A stretch of DNA of 9,137 nucleotides from an uncultured Streptococcus sp. (GCA_902480035.1 CABSRC010000068.1:1-9137); one strand, 5' to 3'. Counted from the first letter of the stretch, positions 1 to 7,220 are shown. Translations and numbers: made by a program. The notes: generated by a model not told the origin, from the letters alone.

Positions 1-9
1 ATATTGTGT
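1..9. promoter_or_regulatory. Partial NrdR box (right half)
   Basis: The first nine bases, ATATTGTGT, match the right half of the 16-bp NrdR-box consensus (acaCwAtATaTwGtgt). The left half lies outside the window. Its right end is 41 bp before the right end of the complete box at 35-50, about four helical turns, which fits the known tandem, helically phased arrangement of NrdR sites. Only half can be seen, so this remains tentative. Confidence 0.5.
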
Positions 10-34
10 TTTAAAAACCCCATTTCATATCTTT

Positions 35-50
35 GCACAATATTTAGTTT
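35..50. promoter_or_regulatory. NrdR box upstream of nrdH
   Basis: GCACAATATTTAGTTT matches 13 of 16 positions of the NrdR-box consensus (acaCwAtATaTwGtgt) as I recall it. It ends 7 bp before the nrdH -35 hexamer. NrdR is the ATP/dATP-sensing zinc-finger ATP-cone repressor of bacterial ribonucleotide reductase operons, and its sites usually come in pairs. The partial site at 1-9 is the likely partner. The link to the nrdHEF promoter is inferred from position. Confidence 0.7.
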
Positions 51-57
51 TATTTTG

Positions 58-86
58 TTGACAAGTTGCTGGATTTTGTTTATACT
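58..86 (+). promoter_or_regulatory. Sigma-A promoter of nrdH(EF)
   Basis: The -35 hexamer TTGACA (58-63) is perfect. It is followed by a 17-bp spacer and the -10 hexamer TATACT (81-86, five of six). The expected start is near 93, giving a leader of about 33 nt. The NrdR boxes lie immediately upstream. Confidence 0.85.
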
Positions 87-125
87 GTTTACAGATTTAT
101 ATTTCGATAGGAGAACGAAAAAGAA

Positions 126-344
126 ATGGTAACCATTTATTCAAAAAATAATTGTGTTCAGTGCAAAATGACAAAACGATTCCTCGATAGCAATCACGTG
201 GAATACCGCGAAATTAACTTAGATGAACAGCCAGAATTTGTAGAACATGTTAAAAACCTTGGCTTCAATGCTGCTCCAGTTATTCAAACACAGGATGAAG
301 TATTTTCTGGTTTTCAACCAGCTAAGTTGAAGAAACTTTCTTAA
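126..344 (+). CDS. nrdH: NrdH-redoxin, glutaredoxin-like electron donor for class Ib RNR
   Basis: A small thiol-disulfide carrier of 72 residues, the usual NrdH length, that re-reduces the C-terminal disulfide of NrdE after each turnover; NrdH proteins take electrons from thioredoxin reductase. The sequence shows the NrdH redox motif C10-V-Q-C13 followed by KMTKRFL, the cis-proline of the thioredoxin fold at P51 (AAPVI), and the family C-terminal signature S61-G-F-Q-P. There is no signal peptide, so it is cytosolic. The start is set by AGGAGA at 109-114, 11 nt before ATG, a slightly long spacing. It is the first gene after the NrdR-controlled promoter and is followed by two hairpins before nrdE. 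Its redoxin motif and place beside nrdE make the assignment firm. Confidence 0.96.
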   Translation: MVTIYSKNNCVQCKMTKRFLDSNHVEYREINLDEQPEFVEHVKNLGFNAAPVIQTQDEVFSGFQPAKLKKLS

Positions 345-370
345 TAAACACAGTATTTTGCTTAAATAGG

Positions 371-404
371 GGTCTAGCGTTAGCAACCTAACACTAGACC
401 TTTT
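371..404 (+). terminator. Terminator-like hairpin between nrdH and nrdE (first)
   Basis: GGTCTAG (371-377) pairs with CTAGACC (394-400). After one C/A mismatch, GTTAG (379-383) pairs with CTAAC (388-392) around a CAAC loop, and TTTT follows (401-404). The stem is strong but the T-tract is short, so partial termination or mRNA-end protection is likely. nrdE has no visible promoter of its own, so readthrough must occur. Confidence 0.7.
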
Positions 405-413
405 ACTTGTAAA

Positions 414-440
414 GAGAGGACTTCTCCTCTTCATTTTTTT
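414..440 (+). terminator. Terminator-like hairpin between nrdH and nrdE (second)
   Basis: AGAGGA (415-420) pairs with TCCTCT (425-430) around a CTTC loop, with one extra G-U pair. T7 follows at 434-440, three bases beyond the stem. This is a weaker stem but a better U-tract than the preceding hairpin. The pair looks like an attenuator that lowers nrdE relative to nrdH. Confidence 0.6.
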
Positions 441-465
441 GAACTAGAACTAGAAAAGGATTATT

Positions 466-2625
466 ATGGGATTAAAATCTCTTGAAGATGTGACGTATTT
501 TCGTCTTAACAATGAAATCAACCGTCCAGTAAACGGCCAAATCATGCTTCATAAAGATAAAGAAGCTTTAGATGCTTTCTTTAAAGAAAATGTTGTACCA
601 AATACTAAAGCCTTTGACTCGATTACAGACAAGATTCAGTACCTTCTCGAGCACAATTACATTGAGAGAGCTTTTATCGAGAAATATCGTCCTGAATTTT
701 TAGAGGAATTGGCCCAATTTATCAAAGACCAAAACTTCCAATTCAAGTCCTTCATGGCGGCTTATAAATTCTATAACCAATACGCTCTGAAAACAAACGA
801 TGGAGAATATTATCTTGAAAGTATGGAAGACCGTGTCTTCTTCAATGCTCTCTACTTTGCAGATGGAAATGAAGCTATCGCGCGAGATATCGCAAACGAA
901 ATTATCCACCAACGCTACCAACCAGCTACTCCTTCTTTCTTAAACGCTGGTCGTGCCCGCCGCGGAGAATTAGTTTCTTGTTTCTTGATCCAAGTAACCG
1001 ATGACATGAATGCGATCGGACGTTCTATCAACTCTGCCCTCCAACTTTCACGTATCGGTGGTGGGGTTGGAATCTCCCTCAGCAATCTTCGCGAAGCTGG
1101 AGCACCGATCAAGGGCTATGAAGGAGCTGCTTCTGGGGTCGTACCTGTTATGAAACTGTTTGAAGATAGCTTCTCTTACTCGAACCAATTGGGACAACGC
1201 CAAGGGGCTGGGGTGGTTTACCTCAATGTCTTCCACCCAGATATCATCGCCTTCCTTTCAACTAAGAAAGAAAACGCCGATGAAAAAGTTCGGGTTAAGA
1301 CTCTTTCACTTGGCGTCGTCGTACCAGACAAGTTCTACGAGTTGGCTCGTAAGAATGAAGAAATGTATCTCTTCAGCCCATACTCTGTAGAGCGTGAATA
1401 CGGAGTGCCATTCAACTACATCGATATCACTGAAAAATACGATGAGTTGGTTGCTAATCCAAACATCCGCAAGACAAAAATCAAGGCCCGTGATTTGGAA
1501 ACTGAAATTTCAAAATTGCAACAAGAATCTGGCTACCCATATGTAGTTAACATCGATACTGCTAACCGGGCAAATCCAGTTGATGGGAAAATCATCATGA
1601 GTAACTTGTGTTCAGAGATCCTCCAGGTTCAAGAGCCAAGCTTGATCAACGATGCCCAAGAATTTGTCCAAATGGGAACAGACGTCTCCTGTAACCTTGG
1701 TTCCACCAACGTGGTTAACATGATGACTTCACCTGATTTTGGACGTTCTATTCGTGCCATGGTCCGTGCCTTGACCTTCGTCACTGATAGTTCTCATATC
1801 GTCGCTGTTCCTACTATCGACCACGGAAATAGCCTTGCGCATACCTTTGGTCTTGGAGCCATGGGACTTCATAGCTACCTTGCCCAACAATTGATTGAAT
1901 ATGGATCACCTGAATCTGTTGAGTTTACGAGCATCTACTTCATGCTCATGAACTACTGGACTCTCGTAGAATCAAACAATATCGCACGTGAACGAGGCAT
2001 TACCTTCCACAACTTTGAAAAATCAGACTATGCCAACGGTAGATACTTTGATAAGTACACGACTGGAGAATTTGTACCAAAATCTGATCGCGTCAAAGAA
2101 CTCTTTAAAGATATCTTCATCCCTAGTGCAGAAGACTGGGCAGAATTGCGTGCGAAGGTTCAAGCAGATGGTCTTTACCACCAAAATCGCTTGGCTGTTG
2201 CACCAAATGGTTCTATCAGCTACATCAATGACGTCTCTGCTTCTATCCACCCAATCACACAACGGATTGAAGAACGCCAAGAGAAGAAAATCGGGAAGAT
2301 CTACTACCCTGCAGCTGGATTGTCAACCGAAACCATCCCTTACTACACTTCTGCCTACGACATGGATATGCGTAAGGTGATTGATGTTTATGCGGCTGCA
2401 ACTGAGCACGTAGACCAAGGTCTTTCACTGACCCTCTTTATGCGCAGTGACATTCCAAAAGGTCTTTACGAATGGAAAACTGAAAACAAACAAACCACTC
2501 GTGACTTATCTATCCTTCGTAACTACGCCTTTAACAAGGGTATCAAGTCTATCTACTATGTCCGTACCTTTACAGATGATGGTGGAGAAGTTGGTGCCAA
2601 CCAATGTGAAAGCTGTGTCATCTAA
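466..2625 (+). CDS. nrdE: Class Ib ribonucleoside-diphosphate reductase, alpha subunit
   Basis: The catalytic large subunit (719 residues, normal for NrdE) reduces ribonucleoside diphosphates to deoxyribonucleoside diphosphates in the cytosol, with NrdF supplying the radical and NrdH supplying electrons. All key residues are present. The active-site redox cysteines are C172 (VSCFLI) and C409 (VSCNLG). N380, C382 (the thiyl-radical cysteine) and E384 lie in SNLCSEI. The stacked radical-transfer tyrosines are Y696-Y697 (SIYYVR), and the swinging-arm pair is C714-E-S-C717 at the C terminus. No N-terminal ATP-cone is visible, typical of class Ib. The start is fixed by AAGGA (456-460) 5 nt before ATG. 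No promoter is seen in the 121-bp gap after nrdH, so expression depends on readthrough of two hairpins. Confidence 0.98.
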   Translation: MGLKSLEDVTYFRLNNEINRPVNGQIMLHKDKEALDAFFKENVVPNTKAFDSITDKIQYLLEHNYIERAFIEKYRPEFLEELAQFIKDQNFQFKSFMAAYKFYNQYALKTNDGEYYLESMEDRVFFNALYFADGNEAIARDIANEIIHQRYQPATPSFLNAGRARRGELVSCFLIQVTDDMNAIGRSINSALQLSRIGGGVGISLSNLREAGAPIKGYEGAASGVVPVMKLFEDSFSYSNQLGQRQGAGVVYLNVFHPDIIAFLSTKKENADEKVRVKTLSLGVVVPDKFYELARKNEEMYLFSPYSVEREYGVPFNYIDITEKYDELVANPNIRKTKIKARDLETEISKLQQESGYPYVVNIDTANRANPVDGKIIMSNLCSEILQVQEPSLINDAQEFVQMGTDVSCNLGSTNVVNMMTSPDFGRSIRAMVRALTFVTDSSHIVAVPTIDHGNSLAHTFGLGAMGLHSYLAQQLIEYGSPESVEFTSIYFMLMNYWTLVESNNIARERGITFHNFEKSDYANGRYFDKYTTGEFVPKSDRVKELFKDIFIPSAEDWAELRAKVQADGLYHQNRLAVAPNGSISYINDVSASIHPITQRIEERQEKKIGKIYYPAAGLSTETIPYYTSAYDMDMRKVIDVYAAATEHVDQGLSLTLFMRSDIPKGLYEWKTENKQTTRDLSILRNYAFNKGIKSIYYVRTFTDDGGEVGANQCESCVI

Positions 2626-2647
2626 GACACTCAGATCCATTGCTACC

Positions 2648-2671
2648 AAAAAGTCGGTTCGCCGACTTTTT
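2648..2671 (+). terminator. Rho-independent terminator between nrdE and nrdF
   Basis: A perfect 10-bp stem: AAAAAGTCGG (2648-2657), loop TTCG, CCGACTTTTT (2662-2671). It lies 22 bases after the nrdE stop. It should end most nrdHE transcripts or protect their 3' ends, so nrdF is either read through or driven from its own promoter. Confidence 0.8.
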
Positions 2672-2678
2672 GTGCGGT

Positions 2679-2717
2679 ATTCTAACAATTGTGTTAAAAT
2701 AATAATGATTGTATGAT
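2679..2717 (+). promoter_or_regulatory. Candidate nrdF promoter with degenerate NrdR box
   Basis: TTGTGT (2689-2694), a 17-bp spacer and TATGAT (2712-2717, five of six) form a possible sigma-A promoter just after the nrdE terminator. The -35 matches only three of six. The 16-mer at 2679-2694 matches about 11 of 16 positions of the NrdR-box consensus, with a complete right half (ATTGTGT) that overlaps the -35. Both elements are weak. They become credible together because the upstream terminator would otherwise starve nrdF. Confidence 0.4.
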
Positions 2718-2748
2718 CGAATGAATTAGAAAAAGAAAGAGATTTCAA

Positions 2749-3708
2749 ATGGAAACTTACTACAAAGCCATTAACTGGAATGCCATCGAGGATGTCATCG
2801 ATAAATCTACTTGGGAAAAGCTAACCGAACAATTTTGGTTGGATACACGTATTCCTTTGTCAAACGACCTAGATGACTGGAGAAAGTTGTCTAATAAAGA
2901 AAAAGACCTCGTTGGTAAAGTCTTTGGTGGATTGACACTCTTGGATACCATGCAGTCTGAAACGGGCGTGCAAGCTCTTCGTGCAGATATTCGTACTCCC
3001 CATGAAGAAGCCGTCTTTAACAACATCCAATTTATGGAATCTGTCCACGCTAAGTCTTACTCTTCTATCTTTTCTACCTTGAATACCAAGTCAGAAATCG
3101 AAGAGATTTTCGAATGGACTGATACCAATCCTTTCCTTCAAAAGAAGGCAGAGATCATCAATGAAATCTACCTCAATGGCACTCCTCTAGAAAAGAAAGT
3201 TGCTAGCGTCTTTCTTGAAACCTTCCTCTTCTACTCTGGTTTCTTCACACCGCTCTATTATCTTGGAAACAACAAGTTGGCCAACGTGGCTGAGATCATC
3301 AAGTTGATCATTCGGGACGAATCTGTTCACGGAACCTATATCGGCTACAAGTTCCAACTCGGATTTAACGAATTACCAGAAGACGAACAAGAAAAGCTCA
3401 AAGAATGGATGTATGACTTACTCTACACCCTCTATGAAAACGAAGAAGGCTATACAGAGAGCCTCTATGACGGTGTTGGCTGGACAGAGGAAGTCAAGAC
3501 TTTCCTTCGCTACAACGCTAACAAAGCCCTCATGAACCTGGGACAAGATCCGCTCTTCCCAGACTCAGCAGATGATGTCAACCCAATCGTCATGAACGGA
3601 ATCTCAACCGGTACCTCTAACCACGACTTCTTCTCTCAAGTCGGAAATGGTTACCTTCTCGGTGAAGTAGAAGCCATGCAGGATGACGATTACAATTACG
3701 GACTATAG
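2749..3708 (+). CDS. nrdF: Class Ib ribonucleoside-diphosphate reductase, beta (radical) subunit
   Basis: The small subunit (319 residues, normal length) holds the dinuclear metal site and the stable tyrosyl radical that is passed to NrdE. The ligand set is complete: D66 (LLDTMQ), E97 and H100 (FMESVHAKSY), E157 (FLETF), E191 and H194 (RDESVHG). The radical tyrosine is Y104. Class Ib NrdF is normally loaded with manganese with help from the flavoprotein NrdI, which is not encoded in this window and must lie elsewhere. The start follows a weak AAAGAGA site (2736-2742), 6 nt before ATG. It is the last gene of the nrdHEF cluster, separated from nrdE by 123 bp that contain a terminator and a possible promoter. 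No nrdK-like gene lies between nrdE and nrdF. Confidence 0.98.
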   Translation: METYYKAINWNAIEDVIDKSTWEKLTEQFWLDTRIPLSNDLDDWRKLSNKEKDLVGKVFGGLTLLDTMQSETGVQALRADIRTPHEEAVFNNIQFMESVHAKSYSSIFSTLNTKSEIEEIFEWTDTNPFLQKKAEIINEIYLNGTPLEKKVASVFLETFLFYSGFFTPLYYLGNNKLANVAEIIKLIIRDESVHGTYIGYKFQLGFNELPEDEQEKLKEWMYDLLYTLYENEEGYTESLYDGVGWTEEVKTFLRYNANKALMNLGQDPLFPDSADDVNPIVMNGISTGTSNHDFFSQVGNGYLLGEVEAMQDDDYNYGL

Positions 3709-3711
3709 AAC

Positions 3712-3739
3712 AAAAACCTTTCCAGACGGAAAGGTTTTT
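3712..3739 (+). terminator. Rho-independent terminator of nrdF (copy 1 of repeated hairpin)
   Basis: A perfect 12-bp stem: AAAAACCTTTCC (3712-3723), loop AGAC, GGAAAGGTTTTT (3728-3739), starting three bases after the nrdF stop. The same hairpin, with the same loop and orientation, recurs at 3989-4015. Confidence 0.92.
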
Positions 3740-3823
3740 GAATGTAGACAACCTATTGTTTTACATAAAACAGTTAGATGATTTTCAAAAAATAACTTTT
3801 ATTTTTTTAGCCATTAAAGAAGA

Positions 3824-3967
3824 TTAAAAACTTTCCGAAGTGAGAAAAGTGCCTGAAACACAGTTGATTCAGGCACTCGGGAGTTTTGGAACCTTAGGTC
3901 CAAAACTAAGTCATGGAACTTCGTAGAAGTTCGCTGACGTCCGTACTCACCTAAGGAAAGTTTTTAA
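3824..3967 (+). ncRNA. Candidate structured RNA element, cloverleaf-like with pseudoknot
   Basis: No gene is present in this 383-base intergenic region, but this 144-base block is almost fully paired. A 13-bp closing helix (3824-3836 with 3955-3967) continues, after a small internal loop, as GTGAG (3840-3844) with CTCAC (3946-3950). Inside are three hairpins: 3848-3857 with 3868-3877 (10 bp, 10-nt loop); 3882-3890 with 3899-3907 (9 bp, plus CC/GG around TTA); and GTCA plus GAACTTC (3910-3922) with GAAGTTC plus TGAC (3926-3938). The top of the second hairpin (3892-3899) is also perfectly complementary to 3949-3956, which suggests a pseudoknot or switch. I found no convincing promoter. Alternatives are a small RNA (for example an asd-type motif of lactic acid bacteria), a 3'-end structure of nrdF mRNA, or a miniature mobile repeat with 13-bp inverted ends. 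The strand is assumed. Confidence 0.5.
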
Positions 3968-3988
3968 AATTACTTTATCTTCAATCTG

Positions 3989-4015
3989 AAACCTTTCCAG
4001 ACGGAAAGGTTTTTT
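3989..4015 (+). terminator. Second copy of the nrdF-type terminator
   Basis: The hairpin repeats the one after nrdF: stem AAACCTTTCC (3989-3998), the same AGAC loop, and GGAAAGGTTT with six T in a row (4003-4015). It is a direct repeat of copy 1, 277 bp downstream, and lies 22 bases beyond the structured element. On the + strand it would end any RNA from that element or any readthrough from nrdF. On the - strand only a short T-run follows, so it is less likely to serve alaS. Confidence 0.8.
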
Positions 4016-4050
4016 GTTGCAATTTTTTCTGATTGGATATGTTTCTTTTT

Positions 4051-4086
4051 AGAAAAAAGAGGTCGGACAAACATCCAACCTCTTCT
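4051..4086 (-). terminator. alaS: Rho-independent terminator of alaS
   Basis: On the - strand AAGAGGT (4084-4078) pairs with ACCTCTT (4063-4057). After one mismatch GGA pairs with TCC, enclosing a 6-nt loop, and a run of T follows (4058-4053). It lies a few bases after the alaS stop and is oriented for the leftward operon. Confidence 0.88.
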
Positions 4087-4091
4087 GTTTA

Positions 4092-6710
4092 TTACAATTT
4101 ACCTGCTACGGCATCCAACAATTCTTGGATTTTCGCTTGGTTGCTTCCTCCCGCCATGGCCATGTCTGGTTTACCACCACCACGTCCATCGACGATTGGA
4201 GCCAATTCTTTGATCACATTACCTGCATGCACATCTTTTGTCTTGCTAGCAACAAGGACATTCACCTTGTCACCGATGGCTGCGACAAGGACAAGCACAT
4301 CAGAGTAGTCTTTTTGTTTCCAGTTATCTGCGAAGGTACGAAGGGCACCTGCATCTGATACAGAAACTTGGCTTGCGATAAAGCTGTGACCATTTGCTTC
4401 TTGAACATTCTTGAAGACATCGCCTGCTGCCGCTGCTGCCGCTTTTTCCTTCAATTCTGCATTTTCTTTTTGCAATTGACGGAGTTGTTCTTGAAGTCCT
4501 TCAACCTTATGAGGAACTTCCTTGAGTTGAGGGGCTTTCAAGGTTGCTGCGACGGCTTTTAGTGCATCTTCTTGTTCACGATAAGCTTCAAAGGCTTCCT
4601 TACCAGTTACTGCTAAGATACGACGAGTTCCTGATCCGATCCCTTCTTCTTTGACAATCTTGAAGAGACCAATTTCAGAAGTGTTACCTACGTGAGTACC
4701 ACCACAGAGCTCAACAGAGTAATCACCGATAGTGACAACACGGACTTCTTTACCGTATTTTTCACCAAAGAGGGCCATGGCTCCCATTTCTTTAGCAGTA
4801 TCGATATCTGTTTCAATCGTTTCGACTGCGATTGCTTCCCAGATCTTTTCATTGACTTGTTGCTCAATAGCACGCAATTCTTCAGGAGTTACGGCTTGGA
4901 AGTGGGTAAAGTCAAAGCGAAGGAATTCTACTTCGTTGAGAGATCCTGCTTGGGTTGCGTGGTTACCAAGAATATTGTGAAGAGCCGCATGGAGCAAGTG
5001 TGTCGCAGTGTGGTTCTTCATAACACGGTGACGACGATTGGTATCAATAGCCAAGGTGTATTCTTGGTTCAAGGCAAGAGGAGCAAGAACTTCAACAGTA
5101 TGAAGTGCTTGTCCATTTGGTGCTTTTTGAACATCTGTCACAGTCGCTACGACGTTCCCTTGAGCATCCAAGATTTGACCATGGTCCGCAACTTGTCCAC
5201 CCATTTCAGCGTAGAAAGGTGTTTCTGCAAAGATCAGTGATGCAGTTCCTTCTGAAACAGCTTCTACTTCAGCATTGTCCGCTACGATAGCCACCAACTT
5301 AGAAGGCAATTGACTAGCATTATAGTTAAAGACACTTTCAACTGTGATATTTTGAAGGGTTTCATTTTGCATCCCCATAGATCCGCCTTTAACAGCTGAT
5401 GCACGCGCACGTTCTTGTTGTTCCTTCATAGCTGCTTCAAAGCCTTCACGGTCGACTGTCATTCCAGCTTCTTCGGCGATTTCTTCTGTCAATTCTACTG
5501 GGAATCCGTATGTATCATAGAGTTTGAAGACATCTTGACCAGCGATAACCGTTTGGCCTTTTTCTTTCAAGTCTTCAACGATGGTTTGGGCAAAGTGTTG
5601 ACCAGAGTTCAAGGTACGAGCAAAAGATTCTTCTTCACTCTTGATGATTTTTTCGATGAAGTCTTGTTTTTCAAGTACTTCTGGGTAGTAACTTTCCATG
5701 ATCTTCCCAACGGTTGGAACCAATTTATACAAGAAGGTTCCTTCGATCCCCAATTTTTGACCATGCATAGAAGCACGACGGAGGAGACGACGAAGAACGT
5801 AACCGCGACCTTCATTACCAGGAAGAGCCCCATCTCCAATCGCAAATGAAAGCGAACGGATGTGGTCTGCAATCACCTTGAAGCTCATGTTGTCGCCATC
5901 TGGATCATAGGTTTTACCAGACATCTTTTCAACTTCACGGATAATCGGCATGAAGAGGTCTGTTTCAAAGTTGGTCTTCGCCCCTTGGATAACGGCTACC
6001 AAACGCTCTAAACCAGCGCCCGTATCAATGTTCTTGTGTGGCAATTCCTTGTATTCGCTACGAGGTACAGCAGGGTCTGCGTTAAATTGTGACAAAACAA
6101 TGTTCCAGATTTCGATGTAACGGTCGTTTTCGATATCTTCTGCAAGCAAGCGAAGACCAATATTTTCAGGGTCAAAAGCTTCACCACGGTCAAAGAAGAT
6201 TTCAGTATCTGGTCCAGAAGGTCCCGCACCGATTTCCCAGAAGTTGTCTTCGATTGGAATCAAGTGACTTGGATCCACACCAACAGCGATCCAACGGTTG
6301 TATGAATCCTTATCATCTGGATAATAGGTCATGTAAAGTTTTTCTTTGGGGAAGTCAAACCATTCTGGACTTGTCAAGAGTTCATAAGCCCAAGTGATGG
6401 CTTCATCACGGAAGTAATCCCCGATGGAGAAGTTCCCCAACATTTCAAACATAGTATGGTGACGAGCAGTCTTCCCTACGTTTTCGATATCATTGGTACG
6501 AATAGCCTTTTGAGCATTGGTAATCCGTGGATTTTCAGGTTTGATGGTTCCATCAAAGTATTTCTTAAGAGTGGCAACCCCTGAGTTGATCCACAAAAGG
6601 GTTGGGTCATTTACAGGAACCAAGCTAACAGATGGTTCTACAGAGTGGCCTTTGCTTGCCCAGAAATCAAGCCACATTTGACGGACTTGTGCACTAGATA
6701 ATTGTTTCAT
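4092..6710 (-). CDS. alaS: Alanine--tRNA ligase
   Basis: This cytosolic class II synthetase (872 residues, full length) charges tRNA-Ala with alanine and hydrolyses mischarged Ser- or Gly-tRNA-Ala. The N-terminal catalytic domain covers about residues 1-440, with motif 2 around R83-F100 (MFEMLGNFSIGDYF) and motif 3 around G298-R312 (GNEGRGYVLRRLLRRA). The editing domain has the zinc/catalytic set H567-T-A-T-H571 and C669-G-G-T-H673. A short coiled coil with an alanine run (735-762) leads to the C-Ala domain (764-872), with the glycine-rich DGRGGGKPDMAMAGG at 841-855. The start is set by GAGGAG (6722-6717) 6 nt before ATG. It is the last gene of the T-box operon, 24 bp after the LURP-like gene, and ends at a strong terminator. 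All functional motifs are intact. Confidence 0.98.
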   Translation of the reverse strand: MKQLSSAQVRQMWLDFWASKGHSVEPSVSLVPVNDPTLLWINSGVATLKKYFDGTIKPENPRITNAQKAIRTNDIENVGKTARHHTMFEMLGNFSIGDYFRDEAITWAYELLTSPEWFDFPKEKLYMTYYPDDKDSYNRWIAVGVDPSHLIPIEDNFWEIGAGPSGPDTEIFFDRGEAFDPENIGLRLLAEDIENDRYIEIWNIVLSQFNADPAVPRSEYKELPHKNIDTGAGLERLVAVIQGAKTNFETDLFMPIIREVEKMSGKTYDPDGDNMSFKVIADHIRSLSFAIGDGALPGNEGRGYVLRRLLRRASMHGQKLGIEGTFLYKLVPTVGKIMESYYPEVLEKQDFIEKIIKSEEESFARTLNSGQHFAQTIVEDLKEKGQTVIAGQDVFKLYDTYGFPVELTEEIAEEAGMTVDREGFEAAMKEQQERARASAVKGGSMGMQNETLQNITVESVFNYNASQLPSKLVAIVADNAEVEAVSEGTASLIFAETPFYAEMGGQVADHGQILDAQGNVVATVTDVQKAPNGQALHTVEVLAPLALNQEYTLAIDTNRRHRVMKNHTATHLLHAALHNILGNHATQAGSLNEVEFLRFDFTHFQAVTPEELRAIEQQVNEKIWEAIAVETIETDIDTAKEMGAMALFGEKYGKEVRVVTIGDYSVELCGGTHVGNTSEIGLFKIVKEEGIGSGTRRILAVTGKEAFEAYREQEDALKAVAATLKAPQLKEVPHKVEGLQEQLRQLQKENAELKEKAAAAAAGDVFKNVQEANGHSFIASQVSVSDAGALRTFADNWKQKDYSDVLVLVAAIGDKVNVLVASKTKDVHAGNVIKELAPIVDGRGGGKPDMAMAGGSNQAKIQELLDAVAGKL

Positions 6711-6734
6711 ATTTTTCTCCTCATTTTTTTAAGA

Positions 6735-7220
6735 TTAATTTGCGCCTGCTTCTAACATTTCGACATAATCGATGGCGACACACAGTGAGATGACTAAATC
6801 AGCGTATTCATCCTCATAAATCGATACTTGATAGGTAGAGGTTAGATGAAAGAGTTCTTTGCTAATCTCAGCGACGATTTGATCCCGATCATCGAACAAT
6901 TTGAATTCTAGGTCCCAGATATTTCCCTGCACCCGAAGCCCCAAATCTTCGATATCGTATTTGTCTCTAAAGAGCGTCAGCTTTTTATGGATAAAAAAGC
7001 GGTCCCCATCCTTCAACTCAACCACAAACTTGGGAAGAAAGCTGATTGTTTTTTTAGTAATATGGCTAACTTTTTCTCCATTCTTATCATAAATGGTAAA
7101 AGTCTTGGGAATCTTAAGAAAGGATCCCTCAACCTGGTATTCAACATTTCCTAACTCATCTTTGATATCGAAACGTTCGCCACCCAATCGAAATTTTTGT
7201 TTCACTTGATAGGTTCGCAT
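6735..7220 (-). CDS. LURP-one-related (YxjI-like) protein, function unknown
   Basis: A 161-residue protein that resembles the LURP-one-related family (tubby-like beta-barrel fold, exemplified by Bacillus YxjI). The family pattern is visible: the opening MRTYQVKQKF, then FDIKDELGNVEYQVEGSFL, IYDKNGEKVSHITKK, and alternating short beta strands through the C terminus. There is no signal peptide, no clear membrane helix and no catalytic motif, so I assign no molecular function. I chose ATG at 7220 because AAAGGAGAT (7235-7227) lies 6 nt upstream. A longer in-frame reading from 7313 would translate the T-box sequence itself (MKVVPRF) and is rejected. The gene sits between the T-box leader and alaS, so its expression should follow alanine starvation; a role linked to translation or alanine is guilt by association only. 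Confidence 0.85.
   Translation of the reverse strand: MRTYQVKQKFRLGGERFDIKDELGNVEYQVEGSFLKIPKTFTIYDKNGEKVSHITKKTISFLPKFVVELKDGDRFFIHKKLTLFRDKYDIEDLGLRVQGNIWDLEFKLFDDRDQIVAEISKELFHLTSTYQVSIYEDEYADLVISLCVAIDYVEMLEAGAN

Noticed and set aside
1..66. Divergent promoter on the - strand (TTGTCA, 16 bp, TATTGT)
   Set aside because: Both hexamers are poor and overlap the NrdR box; without the upstream gene it cannot be supported.
1988..2380. 130-residue + strand frame inside nrdE
   Set aside because: It overlaps the conserved NrdE coding frame in another phase, with no ribosome site or recognisable product.
3787..3807. 9-bp palindrome AAAAAATAA / TTATTTTTT
   Set aside because: It is made only of A and T with a 3-base loop; the structure would be weak and AT-rich gaps produce such palindromes by chance.
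3741..3823. Promoter for the structured element (TTGTTT near 3756, TTTACA near 3760)
   Set aside because: No acceptable -10 hexamer lies at 16-18 bp from either, so no promoter is called.
4033..4308. 91-residue + strand frame starting between the two terminators
   Set aside because: It overlaps the alaS terminator and 3' coding end on the other strand; its composition fits a shadow frame.
4692..5240. 182-residue open frame on the + strand
   Set aside because: It is antisense to alaS, which is a clear full-length gene here. The product has no recognisable domain and looks like a shadow frame.
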